From positions 1-22,810 of the forward strand of contig CANIZU010000010.1 of NCBI GenBank assembly GCA_947472115.1: DNA of 22,810 nucleotides, given 5' to 3'. Both the position numbers and the translations under genes were made by a program. The notes below the pieces were generated by a model. It was not told the origin of the DNA. It did no database searches and saw only the letters and a program-made list of their open reading frames with translations. Source of the stretch: Flavobacteriales bacterium. Its GTDB lineage: Bacteria; Bacteroidota; Bacteroidia; NS11-12g; UBA955. Below, in pieces: positions 7,683 to 14,132 of the stretch; the first letter of the stretch is position 1, and each line of letters opens with the position of its first letter.

Positions 7683-7710
7683 TTGAATTTGTAAAATTGT
7701 ATTATATTGC
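7683..7710 (+). promoter_or_regulatory. Possible promoter for the arginase-family gene
   Basis: TTG (7683-7685), a 17-base spacer and TATATTGC (7703-7710) approximate the TTG/TAnnTTTG pattern in a strongly AT-rich gap. The start ATG is 27 bases further on. The -7 match is imperfect. Confidence 0.35.
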
Positions 7711-7737
7711 GAGATAAGCAACCTCGAAGGGCAGAAT

Positions 7738-8667
7738 ATGAAAGAAAAGAAACGCTGTATTATCACGTCAGAATGGGAACTTGGGGCTGGAAAAATGGGT
7801 GCTAGCAATGGGCCATCATCCATTTTACAACATTTAGAATCATCCAACGAAGAAGTATTTGATGAAATCCCAGTGATTGAAATCAAATCAAACGAAATAG
7901 ACAAGGCAGAGCAGTTAACTCCGTTTCTAAAAAATGGTGCCGCACTACTTGAACATCAGCACAATCTCGCTTTTTCTGTCGCCAAACAACTCAAAGAAGG
8001 CTATAGATGCATACTACTCACTGCAGATCACAGCAATGGAATCGGCGGTGTGAGCGGCCTAGCTCAGTGTGTTCCGATAGATGAAATTGGTGTGATTTGG
8101 ATTGATGCGCATTTCGACTTGCACTCGCCATACACTACGCCATCGGGCAATAGCCATGGGATGACGGTTAACGCGTTACTCAACAACGACAATAAATGTC
8201 AATCCGTGCGCACGTTGGACGATACAACTATCAAACTTTGGGAACGCATAAAGTTGATCAAAGGCAATGCCGGCTTACCCCCGGAAAACCTGATTTTTGT
8301 GGATGTTCGTGATTATGAAAGTCAAGAAGCCCATTTGGTGGAGGAATCTAAAATCGCATGGATCAAACCTTCAGAAATCAACGAAAATGGCATCGACGCC
8401 TGCATCGAAAAGATTTTCGATACACTAAGTCATTGCAACTATTTGTATGTCAGTTTTGATGTCGATAGCTTAGACACCGACATCGCAAAAGCCACGGGAA
8501 CCCCCGTAGACGGTGGTTTGAAATTGGAGCAAGCGCATAAACTCCTGGAAGCTTTGGTGAGTGATTCACGCACCCAATGTCTTGAAATCACAGAGTTCAA
8601 CCCCGCACTGCCCCATCCAGAACTGCTTTTGCCCGCGATTGAAATATTACTTAGGCCAATCCTATAA
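7738..8667 (+). CDS. Arginase-family ureohydrolase, probably arginase
   Basis: The product is a 309-residue binuclear-manganese hydrolase of the ureohydrolase family. Metal ligands are visible as H98 in ADHSNGIGG, D123/H125/D127 in WIDAHFDLH, and D241/D243 in VSFDVDSLD. The segment TPSGNSHGM (134-142) and GTPVDGGL (254-261) resemble arginase more than formimidoylglutamase. CLEITEFNP near the C terminus matches the arginase strand whose glutamate holds the guanidinium group. Arginase converts L-arginine to ornithine and urea in the cytoplasm. Formimidoylglutamase or agmatinase activity remains possible, and no hut or other arginine-catabolism gene is adjacent. The usual GGDHS motif reads TADHS here. 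The stop codon directly abuts the stop of the convergent acyl-CoA reductase gene. Confidence 0.8.
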   Translation: MKEKKRCIITSEWELGAGKMGASNGPSSILQHLESSNEEVFDEIPVIEIKSNEIDKAEQLTPFLKNGAALLEHQHNLAFSVAKQLKEGYRCILLTADHSNGIGGVSGLAQCVPIDEIGVIWIDAHFDLHSPYTTPSGNSHGMTVNALLNNDNKCQSVRTLDDTTIKLWERIKLIKGNAGLPPENLIFVDVRDYESQEAHLVEESKIAWIKPSEINENGIDACIEKIFDTLSHCNYLYVSFDVDSLDTDIAKATGTPVDGGLKLEQAHKLLEALVSDSRTQCLEITEFNPALPHPELLLPAIEILLRPIL

Positions 8668-9687
8668 TTAGGGCTTACGATTTCCAATCAACCATTGCAA
8701 GGTATCCACGCCATCGGCAAAATCATCGAGCTGTGTGCACTGGGTATTTCCAAATGTCATTGCGTTGGCAATAGGCATATTAGAAACCGTGCACTGTAAA
8801 GCAGCACCCCACTTTACCAACTGCGAAGCAACACCCTCAACCGAATCATAAAACGAATAATTGAGCATCCCAACCGGTGCATATAACTCTGGCTTCTCTT
8901 TGGCAATCAAATACCCCGTATCAATATGTGGGTCCAAATTCATCAGCAACAACGCCCGGTGATATTCGTAATTATTCGCGTATTTGTTGTGATTCCGAAT
9001 CCAATCAAAATGCACATCCCAGCACTGAAACAATGGAGTAAAATCATACCCTAAAGGCAGCATCAAATGTGTAACATTCCTGCAACCCAACCCAAAATAA
9101 TCGAATACGTCGTGTCCTAGCGCAATAAAATCGGCTTCCGTCTCCGTCCCATCCAAAATCGCGACACTGTTTCGGTTGTTTCGAATCAAATGCGGGATCG
9201 ACTTAAAAAATGAGGAGAAATACTTCGCCGTATTGTTACTACCCGTTGCAATGGCAACATCCAAATTTCGCAGCTGCTCAACTACCTCCACCCGCTCACT
9301 CCAGATAGAATCAATTTTGGCTGCCTCGGAAAGCCACAACTTTGGAAGAATCGTATCCTCGGACGACGTCTTTGCGAAGACTTGATAACCAGTAATCACA
9401 CCCACTATCACATCGTGAAATCCCACCAATGGGATATTCCCTGCCATAATAATCCCCAAACGCTGTGATCCTAAATCCTCTGGCAATGCATAATTCCGCA
9501 ACCAAGTATCAATCTTTTCAGGAATTAAGCTCTCCCGCCACTGCATTAAACTTTGGTGGACCTGCGCTTCCTCAAACCAACGGTTATGGTATTTCGCCTG
9601 TTCAATGGCAAAGACCCAGTTTTCATTGTATTCAAACTCTTCAAGTGCCTTATGCAAAGCAAGCAATGCGCGTTTCTGCCAAATCAT
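8668..9687 (-). CDS. LuxC-type acyl-CoA reductase
   Basis: This 339-residue protein belongs to the LuxC/acyl-CoA reductase branch of the aldehyde dehydrogenase superfamily, which reduces fatty acyl-CoA or acyl thioesters to aldehydes using NADPH. The nucleotide-binding region has IIMAGNIPLVGFHDV (79-93) and IATGSNNTAKYF (146-157). The presumed catalytic nucleophile is C202 in YFGLGCRNVTH, and the region after it (VEGVASQLVKW) is also typical. No luxD, luxE or luciferase gene is nearby, so it is not a lux operon. Proteins of this kind are widespread in non-luminous Bacteroidota, and their physiological substrate is uncertain. Its start lies 7 bases after a -7-like box, and it diverges from the barrel gene at 9763. 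Confidence 0.82.
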   Translation of the reverse strand: MIWQKRALLALHKALEEFEYNENWVFAIEQAKYHNRWFEEAQVHQSLMQWRESLIPEKIDTWLRNYALPEDLGSQRLGIIMAGNIPLVGFHDVIVGVITGYQVFAKTSSEDTILPKLWLSEAAKIDSIWSERVEVVEQLRNLDVAIATGSNNTAKYFSSFFKSIPHLIRNNRNSVAILDGTETEADFIALGHDVFDYFGLGCRNVTHLMLPLGYDFTPLFQCWDVHFDWIRNHNKYANNYEYHRALLLMNLDPHIDTGYLIAKEKPELYAPVGMLNYSFYDSVEGVASQLVKWGAALQCTVSNMPIANAMTFGNTQCTQLDDFADGVDTLQWLIGNRKP

Positions 9688-9694
9688 TTCTATA

Positions 9695-9702
9695 CAAATT
9701 TA
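9695..9702 (-). promoter_or_regulatory. Predicted -7 box for the acyl-CoA reductase gene
   Basis: On the minus strand TAAATTTG matches TAnnTTTG and ends 7 bases before the ATG at 9687, again predicting an extremely short leader. No clear -33 element is seen. Confidence 0.45.
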
Positions 9703-9744
9703 CAACCGTTCGATGTACACGTGGTGTTGAGTGATGAGGTTTAT

Positions 9745-9752
9745 TATCTTTG
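9745..9752 (+). promoter_or_regulatory. Predicted -7 box for the barrel-ZIP gene pair
   Basis: TATCTTTG matches the consensus exactly and ends 10 bases before the ATG at 9763. A TTG at 9727-9729 is 15 bases upstream, slightly closer than usual. The leader would be only a few bases long. Confidence 0.55.
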
Positions 9753-9762
9753 TTGAGAAACA

Positions 9763-10494
9763 ATGAAGAATTTTATCTTATTTATCGCCTTGATATTCAT
9801 CAACCTTCAAGCAATTGGCCAGGCCGACAACGAGAACAGGCTAACCCCATGGCATATAGGATTCAAATTGGGCGGCAATATTTCTAAGTTCGATCCCAAC
9901 GATACCTTTATTTCTAACATCACACCGAGAAACAAAATGGGCATCGCCATTGCGGGATTGGTCACCTACGATCTTCACAAAAACGTTTCCCTTGTCTCAG
10001 GCTTGAATATCACCACCCGTGGATACAGAATCGTGAACGACACAGTTGCCATCAGCAATAAAATCAAACAAACCTATGCGTCGGTTCAAGTTCCATTGGG
10101 TATATCATTTAGACAGTATCCATCGCCACATAGCGCAAGTTTTTTTAGTGAAGAAATCGGCGGAGTCTTAAACTACAGCTTTAGAAAAGACGCCAACACT
10201 CTTTACAATTCTAATAAACAACAAGTTCGCATCATCGAAACCGGTGGTAATAAATTTTACCCTATGGTTTATTTCGGATTGTTGACGGGACGCACATCGA
10301 ATAAAGGAAAACGCACAGAATATGGCGTAACTTACTATCATACTTTTGGCACAGAAATCAACTTAAGGGTCTCATCAGGCGAATTCTATAACAAATCCTT
10401 CCCGCTACACTACAACGGCAGCAATTTGCAATTTACCTTTCGTTACTATTTCAATACAGGCAATTTTCAAAAGAGTAACGCATACTTTTATTAA
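9763..10494 (+). CDS. Outer-membrane beta-barrel protein (PorT/OMP_b-brl_2 type)
   Basis: The 243-residue product has a signal peptide (MKNFILFIALIFINLQAIGQ, cleavage probably after IGQ) and then alternating beta-strand segments such as WHIGFKLGGNISKF, KMGIAIAGLVTYDL, VSLVSGLNITTRGY and the final FTFRYYF. This pattern fits the small outer-membrane barrels (outer membrane protein beta-barrel family) common in Bacteroidota. Function is unknown for most members, some of which are linked to gliding or type IX secretion; nothing here makes that link. Its stop overlaps the ZIP transporter start by one base (TAATG), suggesting translational coupling, although a functional connection with metal uptake is only inferred. 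Confidence 0.75.
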   Translation: MKNFILFIALIFINLQAIGQADNENRLTPWHIGFKLGGNISKFDPNDTFISNITPRNKMGIAIAGLVTYDLHKNVSLVSGLNITTRGYRIVNDTVAISNKIKQTYASVQVPLGISFRQYPSPHSASFFSEEIGGVLNYSFRKDANTLYNSNKQQVRIIETGGNKFYPMVYFGLLTGRTSNKGKRTEYGVTYYHTFGTEINLRVSSGEFYNKSFPLHYNGSNLQFTFRYYFNTGNFQKSNAYFY

Positions 10495-11324
10495 TGATGG
10501 AATTCTTAATACACTTCTTTACGGGATTGAGCCCGATGATGCAGGGGCTAGTTGGCGCTCTTTTCACGTGGTTCATTACTGCATTGGGTGCTTCTATGGT
10601 CTTCTTCATCAAAGATGTCCGTCGAGCCAACATGGACGTCCTGATGGGATTCACCGGTGGTGTAATGCTCGCCGCCAGTTTCTGGAGCTTACTCAACCCT
10701 GCCATCGGCATGGCAGAAAACCAAGGATATGGAAACATGGCTTGGTTGCCCGTAGGCATCGGATTTTTGGCCGGTGCATTCTTCCTGTTTGCCCTAGACC
10801 AATACCTACCCCACTTGCACTTAAGTAGCCCTATCGAAGAAGTAGAAGGGGTGAAAACCAACTGGAATCGTACGATATTGCTCGTTTTAGCCATCACCCT
10901 GCACAACATCCCTGAAGGACTTGCGGTAGGTGTTGCATTTGGCGCTGTGGCCGAAGGCATCCCCGGAGCAGACCTTCCCGCTGCCATCGCTTTGGCAATT
11001 GGCATAGGAATCCAAGATTTCCCCGAAGGCCTCGCCGTCGCTTTACCCCTTAGACGATTTGGCCTATCCCGCAGAAAATCATTCATGTGGGGTCAACTCT
11101 CCGGCGCAGTAGAACCCCTGGCCGCAATGCTAGGAGTGGGCTTGGTTATGATTGCAACCCCTTTGCTCCCTTATCTGTTGGCATTTGCCGCCGGAGCTAT
11201 GATTTACGTAGTGGTTGAAGAAGTAATTCCTGAAAGTCAGCGAGAAGGACACACCGACAAAGCAACGCTAGGTTTGATGTTTGGGTTTGTGCTTATGATG
11301 GCACTCGATGTGGGATTGGGTTAA
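10494..11324 (+). CDS. ZIP-family divalent metal transporter, GufA type
   Basis: The 276-residue inner-membrane protein has about eight hydrophobic helices and the two ZIP metal-site motifs: LHNIPEGLAVG in helix IV (H137, N138, P140, E141) and IQDFPEGLAVALPLR in helix V (Q174, D175, P177, E178). A glutamine in place of the helix V histidine is characteristic of the GufA subfamily. The loop between helices III and IV contains HLHL (107-110) and several acidic residues, as in other ZIP proteins. Members move zinc, iron or related ions into the cytoplasm; selectivity is not predictable. It shares a TAATG junction with the upstream barrel gene, and its stop overlaps the stop of miaE in the palindrome TTAA. 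Confidence 0.9.
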   Translation: MMEFLIHFFTGLSPMMQGLVGALFTWFITALGASMVFFIKDVRRANMDVLMGFTGGVMLAASFWSLLNPAIGMAENQGYGNMAWLPVGIGFLAGAFFLFALDQYLPHLHLSSPIEEVEGVKTNWNRTILLVLAITLHNIPEGLAVGVAFGAVAEGIPGADLPAAIALAIGIGIQDFPEGLAVALPLRRFGLSRRKSFMWGQLSGAVEPLAAMLGVGLVMIATPLLPYLLAFAAGAMIYVVVEEVIPESQREGHTDKATLGLMFGFVLMMALDVGLG

Positions 11325-12073
11325 TGTACCCGGTCGCCGCGGAGTTCCAATTTCGACATAATTTCAGCTTCCGTAATTAGCATTTCTTCCCACCGCTGCT
11401 TCACTTGATCGGCAGGTAAATAGTGCTTCGCCAAATCAATAAACATGCGATAATGGCCAGCCTCTGACACCATAAACTCATAATAAAACTTCCGCAAATA
11501 TTCGTCGGCGCAATACAAACTCAATAACCTGAATCGCTCGCAAGAACGCGCCTCAACCATCGCCGAAACCAACAAATACTCCATCATCGATTGTTCCCTA
11601 GAGCCACCTTTTCTCATTTGATGATGCAAAGCACCCACGTATTCGTCTTTGCGCTGACGACCAAGTTTCATTCCGCGCTTTTTCAATTCCTTCAGCACTT
11701 TACGAAAATGACCCCATTCTTCAGCCACCAGCGGTGTAACCTCATCCACCAAACGTTCATGGTCTGAAAACTTCACGATTAAGGTCACACCCATCGTCGC
11801 CGCCTTCTGCTCACAAAAAGCATGGTCGGTCAGAATCTCTTCGATGGTCTTCTCGGCCACATTCACCCACCGAGGATCGGTTGGCAATTTGAGCCCCAAC
11901 ATCTTCACAGCCTCTAAATTCGCTGTCAATGTGGTATCGTGGGCGGAACGAAGTTCCGCCCCAATGCCCTCACTATCATTTTCACTTAAACTAACAGCCG
12001 CATCGTCCTCGCTGTAATATTCGTCAGAATATCCAGGATGCGAAACACTTACATGCTGCTCTTTTGGATCCAT
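11321..12073 (-). CDS. miaE: MiaE-like tRNA hydroxylase with an acidic N-terminal extension
   Basis: The 250-residue product resembles the diiron enzyme MiaE, which hydroxylates the ms2i6A modification at tRNA position 37. The ferritin-like helices carry two matching metal sites: E88 (HAFCEQKAA) with E119/H122 (EEWGH), and E174 (MVEARSCERF) with E204/H207 (SEAGHY). Residues from about 58 (KMLGLKLPTDPRW) match the usual start of Bacteroidota homologues. The preceding segment is an extra acidic, serine-rich tail and contains a GC-rich palindrome (residues 38-45). I chose ATG 12073 because it overlaps the rpiB stop as TAATG; the TTG at 12079 is less likely. It is last in the fabG-tatC-rpiB-miaE cluster. 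Its true substrate in this organism has not been shown. Confidence 0.85.
   Translation of the reverse strand: MDPKEQHVSVSHPGYSDEYYSEDDAAVSLSENDSEGIGAELRSAHDTTLTANLEAVKMLGLKLPTDPRWVNVAEKTIEEILTDHAFCEQKAATMGVTLIVKFSDHERLVDEVTPLVAEEWGHFRKVLKELKKRGMKLGRQRKDEYVGALHHQMRKGGSREQSMMEYLLVSAMVEARSCERFRLLSLYCADEYLRKFYYEFMVSEAGHYRMFIDLAKHYLPADQVKQRWEEMLITEAEIMSKLELRGDRVH
11941..11961. repeat. Short GC-rich palindrome inside miaE
   Basis: Perfect inverted repeat: GGGCGGAAC, loop GAA, GTTCCGCCC. It lies in the non-conserved N-terminal extension of the MiaE-like protein. Its layout (8-9 base arms, loop of 2-3 bases) resembles the palindromes in dnaG and recG, although the arm sequence differs. Confidence 0.85.
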
Positions 12074-12513
12074 TAGCAATTTTCAATCTTGTCGACCCGC
12101 GTAGCGTGGCGTCCGCCCTCAAATTCCATATTCAAATACGCATCAACAATCGCAAATGCCTTTTCCTGACTGATAAAACGAGCTGGCAAACAAATCACAT
12201 TGGCATTGTTATGCTGTTTCGCCAACGCACTAATTTCTGGCTCCCAACACAAAGCTGCTCTCACACCAGTGTGCTTATTGGCCGTGATACAAACCCCGTT
12301 TCCACTGCCACATATCAAAATGCCACAGCACGCACTTCCATCCGTAACCGCAGTAGCCACCTTGTGCGCATAATCTGGGTAATCGACACTGTCCGCAGAA
12401 TCCGGACCCATGTCGGCCAATTCATACCCTTTTTCAACAAGGTATACGATCAAATCATTTTTCAATTCGAATCCTGCATGATCCGATCCCAAAGCAATGG
12501 TTTTATTGTTCAT
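12073..12513 (-). CDS. rpiB: Ribose 5-phosphate isomerase B
   Basis: This 146-residue cytoplasmic enzyme interconverts ribose 5-phosphate and ribulose 5-phosphate in the pentose phosphate pathway. Residues 7-18 (ALGSDHAGFELK) form the conserved N-terminal phosphate/sugar-binding region. C68 in ILICGSGNGV is the catalytic cysteine and the surrounding glycines form the anion hole. RAALCWEPE and the C-terminal FEGGRHATRV are also typical of the LacAB/RpiB family. The length fits the family. Start ATG 12513 lies inside the 3' end of tatC (an 11-base overlap); a longer frame to 12633 would read through conserved tatC coding sequence and is rejected. The stop shares a base with the miaE start. Allose-6-phosphate isomerase activity is a less likely alternative. 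Confidence 0.93.
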   Translation of the reverse strand: MNNKTIALGSDHAGFELKNDLIVYLVEKGYELADMGPDSADSVDYPDYAHKVATAVTDGSACCGILICGSGNGVCITANKHTGVRAALCWEPEISALAKQHNNANVICLPARFISQEKAFAIVDAYLNMEFEGGRHATRVDKIENC

Positions 12514-13339
12514 TTTCTCGATTTTTTTCAACTCTTTTGGCCACTTGGATTCCAATAAAATACAACCCCAACAAAGGTGTTCCAAGTAACAACTGACTAA
12601 ACATATCTGGCGATGGTGTTGCAACCCCCGCAATTAAAAAGATGACCACGACTGCATAGCGCCAATTCTTTTTCAAAAAAGCAGAACTCACGATACCCAA
12701 ACGGGCCAAGATATAAATCAACACAGGTAACTCAAATACCAACCCGGTTGCCAAACTCATAAAGGTAACAAAGCCCGTAACACTAGAAATCGTAATGATG
12801 TTTTCGATTTTTGGACTCAGTGAATAACCCAACAAAAAGTTGGAAGCCAATGGCACCAAAAAGAAATAGGCGAAAAACAATCCGGTAAAAAACAGCAGCG
12901 ATACCACACCCAAACTACGTCGGGTTTTCTGAATCTCTTTCTGACTTAACGCGGGGCGAATAAAGCTCCAAACCTGATATATAATATACGGAAAAGCAGC
13001 AACAAATCCAACGACAAACGATATTTTAAAGGCACTTACGAACTGACCTTGGATCTGCTGACTTTGCATCAACAGCGGCGGAGGCGTCCAGCAAAGAGCA
13101 TCGGAATTCATCAAAACATGACCGGCCTTACAGAAAAAGCGATATCCAAAAAAATCAGGACTAAATGGGCTCAGAACGATAAAATCGAACAGTTCCTCCA
13201 CATAAATAAATCCAATTACAGTGCCTATCAACAGAACTACAGCCACACGAAACAAGCGCTTGCGCAACTCATCAATGTGGTCAAAAAATCCCATATTTTT
13301 CTCGTACGGGTAAACTTCTTCTGGCTGATCTAAAGGCAT
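12503..13339 (-). CDS. tatC: Twin-arginine translocase subunit TatC
   Basis: The 278-residue product is the six-helix inner-membrane receptor of the Tat pathway, which recognises twin-arginine signal peptides and exports folded proteins. The N-terminal FFDHIDELRKRLF (18-30) is the signature cytoplasmic segment, with the conserved glutamate of the signal-peptide site. FPYIIYQVWSFIRPAL before helix 3 and ATPSPDMFSQLLLGTPLLGLYF near helices 5-6 are also typical. The first periplasmic loop is long (about residues 55-105, containing YRFFCK), as in other Bacteroidota TatC proteins. It lies 22 bases after fabG and overlaps rpiB by 11 bases. No tatA/B gene is present in the window. Confidence 0.95.
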   Translation of the reverse strand: MPLDQPEEVYPYEKNMGFFDHIDELRKRLFRVAVVLLIGTVIGFIYVEELFDFIVLSPFSPDFFGYRFFCKAGHVLMNSDALCWTPPPLLMQSQQIQGQFVSAFKISFVVGFVAAFPYIIYQVWSFIRPALSQKEIQKTRRSLGVVSLLFFTGLFFAYFFLVPLASNFLLGYSLSPKIENIITISSVTGFVTFMSLATGLVFELPVLIYILARLGIVSSAFLKKNWRYAVVVIFLIAGVATPSPDMFSQLLLGTPLLGLYFIGIQVAKRVEKNRENEQ

Positions 13340-13361
13340 GAAATCTGAATCTAACGTACAA

Positions 13362-14105
13362 TTACATCAACATACCACCACAAACAGAAAGGGTCTGCCC
13401 GGTTACGTATCCACTCATATCACTTGCCAAAAACAAACAAACATTGGCAACATCTTCTGGCGATCCACCGCGCTTCAAAGGAATAGATTCTGCCCACTGC
13501 TTGCGGACATTTTCATCCAACGCATGTGTCATTTCCGTTTCGATAAACCCTGGAGCCACCGCATTGCAACGTACATTTCTACTTCCCAATTCCTTGGCGA
13601 TACTCTTTGTAAAACCAATCATTCCCGCTTTTGATGCCGCATAATTGGCCTGACCTGCGTTCCCCATCACCCCAACAACCGAAGTCATGTTGATGATACT
13701 GCCCGCACGATTTCCCAAAAAATGCTTTAAAAATGCTTTTGTAAGGTTAAAGGCCGACTTCAAATTGGTATTTATTACATCGTCCCACTGCTCTTCTGTC
13801 ATTCTCAACATCAACGTATCACGCGTAATTCCGGCATTATTGATTAAACAATCAATCTTTCCAAAGTCCGCAATCACGGTCTCAGCCAACGCCATACTTT
13901 GATTAAAATTGGCTGCATCCGATTGATATCCTTTTACTTTCACGCCGTAAAGGCTTGTTAATTCTTGTTCAAAAGCCATCGCTTTCTCTACGGAAGAAGC
14001 ATAGGTAAATGCAATATTGCAACCGTTTTTGGCGAAAACTTCGGCGATGCCTTTGCCAATTCCACGCGAGGCACCTGTGATCAGAGCTGTTTTTCCTTGA
14101 AGCAT
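13362..14105 (-). CDS. fabG: 3-oxoacyl-[acyl-carrier-protein] reductase FabG
   Basis: This 247-residue short-chain dehydrogenase performs the NADPH-dependent keto reduction of type II fatty acid elongation. The cofactor motif is TGASRGIG (10-17) and NNAG spans 89-92. The catalytic residues are N114, S142, Y155 and K159 (in NYAASKAG). FIETEMT and YVTGQTLSVCGGM near the end are typical of FabG. The length matches the usual FabG of about 248 residues when translation starts at ATG 14105. An upstream in-frame ATG at 14141 would put the start inside the recG coding region and beyond the palindromic promoter, so it is rejected. It heads the minus-strand cluster fabG-tatC-rpiB-miaE. Another SDR reductase is possible but less likely. 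Confidence 0.92.
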   Translation of the reverse strand: MLQGKTALITGASRGIGKGIAEVFAKNGCNIAFTYASSVEKAMAFEQELTSLYGVKVKGYQSDAANFNQSMALAETVIADFGKIDCLINNAGITRDTLMLRMTEEQWDDVINTNLKSAFNLTKAFLKHFLGNRAGSIINMTSVVGVMGNAGQANYAASKAGMIGFTKSIAKELGSRNVRCNAVAPGFIETEMTHALDENVRKQWAESIPLKRGGSPEDVANVCLFLASDMSGYVTGQTLSVCGGMLM

Positions 14106-14108
14106 GCT

Positions 14109-14129
14109 GCGAAGATAACTTATCTTCGC
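14109..14129. promoter_or_regulatory. Palindromic bidirectional promoter between fabG and recG
   Basis: Perfect inverted repeat: GCGAAGATAA, centre C, TTATCTTCGC. Each strand carries TATCTTCG (14121-14128 on plus, 14117-14110 on minus), close to the Bacteroidota -7 consensus TAnnTTTG. Each box ends exactly 4 bases before its ATG (14133 for recG, 14105 for fabG). Both transcripts would be leaderless or nearly so. A regulator-binding palindrome is an alternative reading. Confidence 0.6.
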
Positions 14130-14132
14130 GAA

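Noticed and set aside
8404..8421. Perfect 8-base inverted repeat ATCGAAAA-GA-TTTTCGAT in the arginase-family gene
   Set aside because: About two such 8-base palindromes are expected by chance in a window this size, and it resembles none of the GC-rich elements.
9713..9728. CACGTG in the divergent gap as a parS site
   Set aside because: The flanking bases do not form the extended parS palindrome.
10560..10575. CTTTTCACGTGGTTCA as a possible parS site
   Set aside because: It shares the CACGTG core but differs at five of sixteen positions from the canonical parS (TGTTTCACGTGAAACA) and lies in ZIP transporter codons.
12514..12633. 40-residue N-terminal extension of rpiB
   Set aside because: The region is conserved C-terminal tatC coding sequence in another frame, and RpiB proteins begin at MNNKTIALGSDHAG.
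13965..14132. Longer recG frame starting at an upstream ATG (13965)
   Set aside because: It would overlap the 5' end of fabG by 141 bases on the opposite strand and adds 56 residues unlike RecG. ATG 14133 gives the normal length and follows the palindromic promoter.
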